Source: Oxalobacteraceae bacterium (GTDB lineage Bacteria; Pseudomonadota; Gammaproteobacteria; Burkholderiales; Burkholderiaceae_D). From it: a stretch of DNA of 6,029 bases. Positions 1 to 4,480 of this stretch are shown in pieces (position 1 is the stretch's first letter; every line of letters begins with the position of its first letter). The stretch is from assembly GCA_947453015.1 (NCBI GenBank), contig CANGFL010000092.1, forward strand, positions 1 through 6,029, read 5' to 3'. A program made the translations under genes and the position numbers. The notes beneath the pieces were generated by a model that worked only from the letters and a program-made list of their open reading frames with translations, made no database searches and was not told the DNA's origin.

Positions 1-2
1 CA

Positions 3-161
3 GATTTAGGTATGGAAGCCATCTATGAATTCGATGTCAGCGATATGCCAGTAACCGTTGCCGTCGATTCCAGCGGTACTTCAGTACACAACACTGGGCC
101 TAAAGAATGGCAAGAACGTATCGCTGCCACCATCGGCAAGATCCCCGTCAAGATTGGCTGA
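3..161 (+). CDS. Class I fumarate hydratase, C-terminal fragment (cut by window start)
   Basis: The open frame enters from the left edge and encodes 52 residues before a TGA stop at 159-161. The peptide includes MEAIYEFDVSDMPVTVAVD and then GTSVHNTGPKEW and GKIPVKIG. From memory this matches the C-terminal (beta-type) end of class I, iron-sulfur-dependent fumarases, where a 'GMEAI.EFEV.DMPVTVAVD..G.SVH.TGP.EW' pattern is typical. The full enzyme is a cytoplasmic [4Fe-4S] hydro-lyase that interconverts fumarate and malate in the TCA cycle. The cluster cysteines and catalytic residues lie upstream of the window, so activity cannot be judged. A related L(+)-tartrate dehydratase beta part is the main alternative, but the motif fits fumarase better. 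The gene overlaps the inferred murI start by 8 bp, so the two are probably co-transcribed. Confidence 0.8.
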   Translation, partial: DLGMEAIYEFDVSDMPVTVAVDSSGTSVHNTGPKEWQERIAATIGKIPVKIG

Positions 162-1005
162 TTCTTCTACATCGTTAGATTCGAACGCACCGATTGGTGT
201 GTTCGATTCAGGTATTGGTGGGCTCTCGGTACTGCGGCATGTTCACGCGTTGCTGCCTTCCGAAGAGCTACTGTATTTTGCGGATTCTGGATTTGCTCCC
301 TATGGTGAAAAACCCGAATCGATCATCGTTGAACGCGTGTTGTCGATTGCAGCGTTTTTACAGACCTACCACGTTAAAGCAATGGTAGTTGCATGCAACA
401 CCGCCACTGCTGCTGCGATCTCAGCCCTACGCTCGCACTACCCGCACATGCAAGTCGTAGGAGTAGAACCCGGCCTTAAACCAGCAGCGGCACTCACAAA
501 ATCGGGAATGGTGGGTGTATTAGCCACCACCAGCACCTTAGCCAGTGAAAAATTTCAGAAATTACAGCAACAAATTACTGATTCTGTTGAGGTGCGTTTC
601 ATTACACAAGCGTGTAATGGGCTGGTTGATCAAATTGAAAAAGGCGAATTGAATTCCCGCGCAACCGCAGACTTAGTTGAACGATATGTCGCGCCACTAT
701 TAAAACAAAACGTTGACACCTTGGTCTTGGGTTGCACGCACTACCCTTTCGTTCAACCATTAATTGATCATGTGGCGAAGACTGCTGGAGTTAATGTGAT
801 GCAGGTAGATACCGGAGAACCGGTTGCCAGACAGCTGCAGCGACTTTTAATTCAACATTCCCTGTTGCGTGAAGCCTCAACAACTCCCGCTCCCATACTA
901 GCCTTCACCAGCGGCAGCCGAACCGCACTTGAAACTGCGTTTCGCCAGCTATTGGCCTTGTCCGTGAACGTAGCCAGTGTGGACAACGCAGGCTTTGCAA
1001 AGTGA
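154..1005 (+). CDS. murI: Glutamate racemase MurI
   Basis: This enzyme interconverts L- and D-glutamate, supplying D-Glu for peptidoglycan precursor synthesis in the cytoplasm. The 283-residue product has the family hallmarks: IGVFDSGIGGLSVL at 14-27 with the conserved Asp18, YFADSGFAPYGEK at 41-53, VVACNTATA with catalytic Cys81, and LVLGCTHYPF with the second catalytic Cys194. The length is typical of the family (about 265-285). I chose the TTG at 154. The frame is closed by a TAA at 52-54 and contains no ATG or GTG before the conserved motif; the GTG at 199 lies inside IGVFDSG. The only other TTG, at 58, would add 32 residues that lie wholly over the fumarase tail. No good Shine-Dalgarno precedes 154, so translation is probably coupled to fumarase termination 5 nt downstream of the start. 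The family call is very secure; the exact start is an inference. Confidence 0.95.
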   Translation: MADSSTSLDSNAPIGVFDSGIGGLSVLRHVHALLPSEELLYFADSGFAPYGEKPESIIVERVLSIAAFLQTYHVKAMVVACNTATAAAISALRSHYPHMQVVGVEPGLKPAAALTKSGMVGVLATTSTLASEKFQKLQQQITDSVEVRFITQACNGLVDQIEKGELNSRATADLVERYVAPLLKQNVDTLVLGCTHYPFVQPLIDHVAKTAGVNVMQVDTGEPVARQLQRLLIQHSLLREASTTPAPILAFTSGSRTALETAFRQLLALSVNVASVDNAGFAK

Positions 1006-1042
1006 TAGCGCTTGAAATAGCGCCAGCAGGTCGGAAATTTTG

Positions 1043-1048
1043 TATAAT
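1043..1048 (+). promoter_or_regulatory. Sigma-70 -10 box for tRNA-His
   Basis: A perfect TATAAT lies 45 bp upstream of the tRNA 5' end, in the gap after murI. Initiation would be expected around 1055-1058. I see no convincing -35 hexamer at 16-18 bp spacing. A TTGAAA at 1012-1017 would need a 25-bp spacer, which is too long. The call therefore rests on the -10 sequence and its position ahead of a stable RNA gene. Confidence 0.6.
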
Positions 1049-1060
1049 GGTTGGCTTATT

Positions 1061-1083
1061 TCGGTCTGAATCTGTCAGATCGA
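1061..1083 (+). other. Hairpin in the 5' leader of pre-tRNA-His
   Basis: TCGGTCTGA (1061-1069) can pair with TCAGATCGA (1075-1083), giving 9 bp including one G-U pair, around a 5-nt loop. It lies between the predicted transcription start (about 1055-1058) and the tRNA 5' end at 1093, so it would sit close to the 5' end of the primary transcript. The base pairing is seen directly. A role in transcript protection or leader processing is only inferred. Confidence 0.5.
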
Positions 1084-1092
1084 TTTATCAGT

Positions 1093-1169
1093 GGTGGCCG
1101 TAGCTCAGTTGGTAGAGTCCAGGATTGTGATTCCTGTTGTCGTGGGTTCGAGCCCCATCGGCCACCCCA
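1093..1169 (+). tRNA. tRNA-His (anticodon GTG)
   Basis: The cloverleaf folds completely. The acceptor GTGGCCG (1094-1100) pairs with CGGCCAC (1159-1165). The D arm is GCTC/GAGT with one G-U pair. The anticodon stem CAGGA/TCCTG holds the loop TTGTGAT with anticodon GTG at 1127-1129. The T arm is GTGGG/CCCAT with loop TTCGAGC. G at 1093 is the extra G-1 specific to tRNA-His; it faces the discriminator C73 at 1166 and is the main identity element for histidyl-tRNA synthetase. The CCA end is encoded at 1167-1169. It decodes CAC and CAU. It appears to be a single-gene unit with its own -10 box upstream and a terminator just downstream. Confidence 0.97.
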
Positions 1170-1184
1170 CAGTATTTATTTAGC

Positions 1185-1219
1185 AATGCCCGATCTGTAA
1201 AGGTCGGGCATTTTTGTTT
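1185..1219 (+). terminator. Rho-independent terminator after tRNA-His
   Basis: ATGCCCGATCT (1186-1196) pairs with AGGTCGGGCAT (1201-1211) around a GTAA tetraloop. This gives an 11-bp, GC-rich stem with one T-G wobble, extendable by the A1185-T1212 pair. A T run follows directly (1211-1215, then TTT at 1217-1219). It lies 16 bp after the tRNA CCA end and should end the tRNA transcript, separating it from the mtnP operon. On the minus strand the stem lacks an equally good T tract, so it looks mainly one-directional. Confidence 0.9.
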
Positions 1220-1287
1220 CTAGGCCAACCACCTGCTATTCGGCTAGCTGGCACGTGATCTTTGGTAAAGTTCTGGCTTCTGATTCG

Positions 1288-1292
1288 AAGGA
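1288..1292 (+). promoter_or_regulatory. Shine-Dalgarno site for mtnP
   Basis: AAGGA lies 8 nt before the ATG at 1301. It decides the start in favour of this ATG over the in-frame TTG at 1262, which would add 13 residues (VKFWLLIRRILL-type) unlike the family N-terminus. Confidence 0.8.
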
Positions 1293-1300
1293 TACTGCTC

Positions 1301-2188
1301 ATGCAAGCACATAACCATCCCCAGCGTTTAGGCATCATCGGCGGCAGCGGTATTTATGACATTGATGGCCTGGAAAACCCCGCTTGGATTAAGGTGGATT
1401 CTCCCTTTGGTGAGCCTTCAGATGAAATCCTCACCGGTGTTTTATCTGGTCAGGCGATGGCATTTTTACCGCGCCACGGTCGAGGTCACACGATTCCACC
1501 CTCTGAGGTGAATTACCGCGCCAATATCGATGCATTAAAACGAATTGGTGTGACCGATATCATTTCACTGTCTGCCGTTGGTTCGTTGCGTGAAGATTTA
1601 GCGCCGGGCACGTTTGTGATTGTGGATCAATTTATTGATCGTACCTTCGCACGTGAAAAATCATTTTTTGGTAAAGGATTAGTCGCTCACGTTTCGATGG
1701 CGCATCCTGTGTGCTCACGTCTTGGTGATCATTTGCAAGCCAGTGCGGATGTAACGTCGTTAAACATCGTGCGAGGCGGCACGTATTTGGTGATGGAAGG
1801 TCCGCAGTTTTCTAGCCAAGCAGAATCTAAACTGTATCGACAATGGGGTTGCGACGTAATCGGTATGACGAATATGCCTGAAGCCAAACTAGCCCGCGAA
1901 GCTGAACTTTGCTACGCCAGTGTCGCGATGGTGACTGATTTTGATTGCTGGCATCCCGATCATGATCACGTCAGCGTCGATCAAGTCATTAAAGTATTAC
2001 TGGGTAATGCAAGTAAAGGTCGCGACCTGGTTAAACAATTAGTTCATCAACTGCCTAAAGATACTAACGCGCACGCATGTAGCTGCAAGCACTCGTTAGA
2101 GCATGCACTTATCACTGCCCCGCATGCACGTAATCCGGCCATGATGGAAAAACTATCGGTGGTCGCTGGACGAGTACTCAAACGATGA
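1301..2188 (+). CDS. mtnP: 5'-methylthioadenosine phosphorylase (MtnP)
   Basis: The 295-residue cytoplasmic enzyme belongs to the purine nucleoside phosphorylase / MTA phosphorylase family. It would cleave 5'-methylthioadenosine with phosphate to adenine and 5-methylthioribose 1-phosphate; family members often also accept 5'-deoxyadenosine. Visible motifs are LGIIGGSGIYD at 10-20 and PRHGRGH at 57-63 (phosphate binding), NYRANI at 71-76, SAVGSL at 91-96, MEGPQFSSQAES at 165-176, VIGMTNMPEAKLAREAELCYAS at about 186-207, and TDFDCW at 212-217. Asp213 and Asp215 of the last motif are the pair that recognises 6-aminopurines in MTAPs, which argues against a 6-oxopurine (methylthioinosine or inosine) enzyme. 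A C-terminal Cys-Ser-Cys (260-262) followed by an 'AL.TA' stretch also fits MTAPs. The start is ATG 1301, with AAGGA 8 nt upstream. It is the first gene of the operon, and its stop overlaps the next start (ATGA). I see no clear promoter in the 81 bp after the tRNA terminator. Confidence 0.93.
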   Translation: MQAHNHPQRLGIIGGSGIYDIDGLENPAWIKVDSPFGEPSDEILTGVLSGQAMAFLPRHGRGHTIPPSEVNYRANIDALKRIGVTDIISLSAVGSLREDLAPGTFVIVDQFIDRTFAREKSFFGKGLVAHVSMAHPVCSRLGDHLQASADVTSLNIVRGGTYLVMEGPQFSSQAESKLYRQWGCDVIGMTNMPEAKLAREAELCYASVAMVTDFDCWHPDHDHVSVDQVIKVLLGNASKGRDLVKQLVHQLPKDTNAHACSCKHSLEHALITAPHARNPAMMEKLSVVAGRVLKR

Positions 2189-2847
2189 GCATCACATCAA
2201 CCACTCTGCGCGCGCAAATTATTCAAGCCTGCCAACAGCTTGAAGTGGCGGGGCTCAATCGCGGCACCTCAGGCAATATCAGCTGCCGTGAGGGCGATCA
2301 ATTCTTAATTACTCCCTCTGGTGTGCCAACAGCGCAGATGCAACCCGCAAGCATAGTCACCATGAATTTTGAGGGTCAGGTGATCGGTAGTGGCAAGCCT
2401 TCCAGCGAATGGCATTTTCATAGCGACTTACTGCGTCATCGTCCCGAGCTGAATGCGATCGTTCACACACACTCCCCGAGTGCAACAGCACTCGCGTGTC
2501 TGCGCGAAGATTTACCAGCGTTTCATTACATGATTGCGATTGCCGGTGGCGACTCTATACGTTGCGCACCCTATGCCTTATTTGGCACACAAACGTTATC
2601 TGACTATGCAGTGACGGCGATGCAAGACCGCAAGGCCTGTTTGCTTGCTAATCACGGATTAATTGCCGCAGGTCGTGACCTCGATGAGGCCATGGCTGTG
2701 GCGATAGAAATTGAATCTTTATGTCAGCAATATTTATTAGCTCGCCAACATGGCCAGCCTGTATTGCTATCTACTGAAGAAATGCAGGCGGTGATTGAGC
2801 GGTTTAAAAATTACGGCCGCAATGTTAATTCCCCCGAAAAAAACTAA
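2185..2847 (+). CDS. FucA-like class II aldolase, probable 5-(methylthio)ribulose-1-phosphate aldolase (Ald2-type)
   Basis: This 220-residue protein belongs to the class II aldolase/adducin family and closely resembles E. coli L-fuculose-1-phosphate aldolase as I recall it. Shared motifs are [11 protein letters not shown] at 23-33, LITPSGVP at 41-48, KPSSEWHFH at 71-79, [12 protein letters not shown] at 91-102, [21 protein letters not shown] at about 111-131, LLANHGLIA at 153-161 and ERFKNYG at 205-211. Zn ligands His94, His96 and His157, acid/base Glu75 and a conserved Tyr115 are all present, so it should be active. Placed between mtnP and mtnA, it most likely splits 5-(methylthio)ribulose 1-phosphate, and 5-deoxyribulose 1-phosphate, into dihydroxyacetone phosphate plus the matching aldehyde. 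The alternative is MtnB, the methylthioribulose-1-phosphate dehydratase of the same superfamily. That is less likely because the motifs match FucA and no mtnC/mtnD follows. No fucose genes are near. The start overlaps the mtnP stop by 4 bp (ATGA), indicating translational coupling. The superfamily is certain; the substrate is inferred. Confidence 0.85.
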   Translation: MSITSTTLRAQIIQACQQLEVAGLNRGTSGNISCREGDQFLITPSGVPTAQMQPASIVTMNFEGQVIGSGKPSSEWHFHSDLLRHRPELNAIVHTHSPSATALACLREDLPAFHYMIAIAGGDSIRCAPYALFGTQTLSDYAVTAMQDRKACLLANHGLIAAGRDLDEAMAVAIEIESLCQQYLLARQHGQPVLLSTEEMQAVIERFKNYGRNVNSPEKN

Positions 2848-2857
2848 GCGAGAGACC

Positions 2858-3385
2858 ATGGACTTTACTTCGTTAATTCGCACTATTCCTGATTATCCGA
2901 AAGCTGGCATACAGTTTCGCGACATCACCACTCTATTAAAAAACGCGAATGGTTTTCATGCAGCGATCAATGCCTTGGCTGAGCGCTATCGTGGACAAGG
3001 CATTTCAAAAATCGTGGGTATTGAAGCACGCGGATTTATCTTTGGCGCACCCCTCGCTTATGCACTGCAACTCGGATTTGTTCCTATTCGCAAGCAAGGC
3101 AAACTGCCAGGTGCCGCTATGGGACATGATTACGATTTGGAATATGGTAGCGACCGTATAGAAATCCATCACGATGCGATTAGCAAAGGTGAAAAAGTTC
3201 TAATCGTCGACGATTTGTTAGCTACTGGCGGTACTGCTCATGCAGCAGTCACCTTAGTTCAAAAAATGGGTGGTGAAGTGGTCGAATGCGCCTTTCTAAT
3301 TGATCTGCCCGACGTGGGTGGTAAAAAACGCTTGGAGCAAGCAGGCATTCCTGTTTTTGCTTTATGCGAATTTGAAGGCGATTAA
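2858..3385 (+). CDS. apt: Adenine phosphoribosyltransferase (Apt)
   Basis: This enzyme makes AMP and pyrophosphate from adenine and PRPP in the cytoplasm. The 175-residue product shows the bacterial APT pattern: [21 protein letters not shown] at about 7-27, [15 protein letters not shown] at 54-68, RKQGKLPG at 78-85, [13 protein letters not shown] at 92-104, the PRPP-binding loop [16 protein letters not shown] at 114-129 and a C-terminal [12 protein letters not shown]. Its length is normal (E. coli Apt is 183). ATG 2858 was chosen because the protein then begins at the family's usual N-terminus; the frame is open further up, but only inside the preceding gene. A purine-rich stretch (GAGAG, 2850-2854) is close to the start and only moderately good as a ribosome site. 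It begins 10 bp after the aldolase stop and ends 1 bp before mtnA. Here it would capture the adenine released by MtnP. Confidence 0.95.
   Translation: MDFTSLIRTIPDYPKAGIQFRDITTLLKNANGFHAAINALAERYRGQGISKIVGIEARGFIFGAPLAYALQLGFVPIRKQGKLPGAAMGHDYDLEYGSDRIEIHHDAISKGEKVLIVDDLLATGGTAHAAVTLVQKMGGEVVECAFLIDLPDVGGKKRLEQAGIPVFALCEFEGD
3374..3378 (+). promoter_or_regulatory. Shine-Dalgarno site for mtnA inside the end of apt
   Basis: GAAGG lies 8 nt before the ATG at 3387, within the last codons of apt. It supports this start over the upstream in-frame extension to 3300, which would add 29 residues read out of frame through apt. Confidence 0.75.
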
Positions 3386-3386
3386 T

Positions 3387-4445
3387 ATGAGTGAAGTCAT
3401 ACAGACGCTACGCTGGCGCGAAAATGCCAACGGTGGTCAGTTAGAAATGATTGATCAAACACGCTTGCCAGCGACGTTTGAGTATCTCAGCTACGACTCC
3501 GCAGAAGGAGTGGCACACGGCATTCGCACGATGGTGGTCCGTGGTGCACCGGCTATTGGTGTTGCCGCAGCCTATGGCGTAGCGCTCGAAGCGCTGCGTC
3601 TTTGCAGAAACGCTAGCGATCACTTTGATCAGCAACTTGAACTCGGATTTACAAAGCTTGCAGAAAGTCGTCCTACAGCGGTGAATCTTTTTTGGGCGCT
3701 CAATCGCATGCGTAAATGTTGGCAACAACATGCGACCCAAGCTAAAACGCAGTTAGCTAGCACCTTGCTGAATGAAGCGAAATTCATTCATGAAGAAGAT
3801 ATTCGTATCAACCACGCCATAGGGGCAAATGGTGCAAGCCTGCTGCCTGATGGAGCTCGTGTACTCACTCACTGCAATGCGGGTGCATTGGCTACTGCTG
3901 GGCATGGAACGGCACTCGGGGTTATCCGTTCTGCGGTCGCGGCAGGTAAAAAAATTAACGTGATCGCTGATGAAACCCGACCATTTCTGCAAGGTGCACG
4001 TTTAACTGCCTGGGAAATGGTTCAAGAAAAAATCCCTGTAACACTGATCACTGACAATATGTCAGGTCACTTAATGGCAAGCGGAGAGATTGATGCTGTT
4101 GTCGTTGGCACCGATCGAGTCGCCGCTAACGGTGATGTAGCAAACAAAATCGGAACCTACATGGTGGCAGTGCTGGCACACCGTCATGGCATTCCGTTTT
4201 ACGTTGCCTGTCCACTGTCCACCATTGATATTTCCGTCATGAGTGGTGAACACATTCCTATTGAGGAACGACCCGCCCAAGAGGTAACGGGCTATCGCGA
4301 CTACCAATGGGCTGCGGAAGGAGTGAAGGTACGAAACCCTTCGTTTGACGTGACACCAGCTGAATTAGTTACGGCATTGATCACTGAGAAAAAAGTGATT
4401 CATGCCCCGAATGAAAAAAATATTAAAGAATTATTTTCTGACTAA
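3387..4445 (+). CDS. mtnA: S-methyl-5-thioribose-1-phosphate isomerase (MtnA)
   Basis: The 352-residue enzyme belongs to the aIF2B/MtnA family and converts the aldose 5-methylthioribose 1-phosphate to the ketose 5-methylthioribulose 1-phosphate. Motifs in order are VVRGAPAIGVAAAYG at 50-64 (phosphate binding), SRPTAVNLFWAL at 94-105, VLTHCNAGALATAGHGTALG at 159-178 with catalytic Cys163, VIADETRPFLQGARLTAWE at 192-210, ITDNMSGHLM at 221-230, VVGTDRVAANGDVANKIGTY at 239-258 with catalytic Asp243, and PFYVACPLSTID at 270-281. The Cys and Asp separate it from catalytically inert eIF2B subunits, and the length fits MtnA. It is the last gene of the operon, starting 1 bp after apt. It would act between MtnP and the aldolase. 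E. coli and R. rubrum MtnA also handle 5-deoxyribose 1-phosphate, so the same is plausible here. Confidence 0.96.
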   Translation: MSEVIQTLRWRENANGGQLEMIDQTRLPATFEYLSYDSAEGVAHGIRTMVVRGAPAIGVAAAYGVALEALRLCRNASDHFDQQLELGFTKLAESRPTAVNLFWALNRMRKCWQQHATQAKTQLASTLLNEAKFIHEEDIRINHAIGANGASLLPDGARVLTHCNAGALATAGHGTALGVIRSAVAAGKKINVIADETRPFLQGARLTAWEMVQEKIPVTLITDNMSGHLMASGEIDAVVVGTDRVAANGDVANKIGTYMVAVLAHRHGIPFYVACPLSTIDISVMSGEHIPIEERPAQEVTGYRDYQWAAEGVKVRNPSFDVTPAELVTALITEKKVIHAPNEKNIKELFSD

Positions 4446-4480
4446 TTTGAAAAGCAATTTCAAAAGAATTTTTTAGTCAG
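4438..4480. repeat. Nested inverted repeats between convergent genes (possible weak terminator)
   Basis: CTGACTAA (4438-4445, containing the mtnA stop) is an exact reverse complement of TTAGTCAG (4473-4480). Nested inside, TTTGAAA (4446-4452) pairs with TTTCAAA (4458-4464) around AGCAA, and a run of six T follows at 4469-4474. The structure covers the whole 14-bp gap between the stops of mtnA and the minus-strand gene. The stems are AT-rich and no strong T tract follows the outer stem on either strand. A bidirectional terminator is therefore plausible but not convincing. Confidence 0.35.

Noticed and set aside
1008..1023. GCGCT / AGCGC inverted repeat just after the murI stop, a possible terminator
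   Set aside because: The stem is only 5 bp and no T run follows directly, so it is too weak to call as the murI terminator.
1249..1265. TGGCAC followed by TTGG upstream of mtnP, resembling a sigma-54 promoter
   Set aside because: The -24-like half is good, but at the proper spacing the -12 position reads TT instead of GC. The near match TTGG is 2 bp too far. I do not call it a promoter.
2185..2847. Reading the aldolase as MtnB (methylthioribulose-1-phosphate dehydratase) of classical methionine salvage
   Set aside because: Motif-by-motif it follows FucA (SSEW, HYMIA.AGG.SI.CAPYA, FK.YG), and no mtnC or mtnD accompanies it. It is kept only as an alternative.
4051..4064. Perfect 6-bp hairpin CTGACA-ATA-TGTCAG
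   Set aside because: It lies inside mtnA and encodes the conserved TDNMSG motif. It is best explained by coding constraint and chance.
3441..4307. Several minus-strand open frames opposite mtnA (3441-3740, 3753-3992, 4071-4307)
   Set aside because: The translations have low-complexity, Cys/His-rich composition and no recognisable family, and mtnA on the other strand is well conserved throughout. They are shadows of mtnA.
4380..4399. ATCACT / AGTGAT short inverted repeat near the end of mtnA
   Set aside because: It is a 6-bp stem within the coding sequence with no following T tract and nothing else to support a function.
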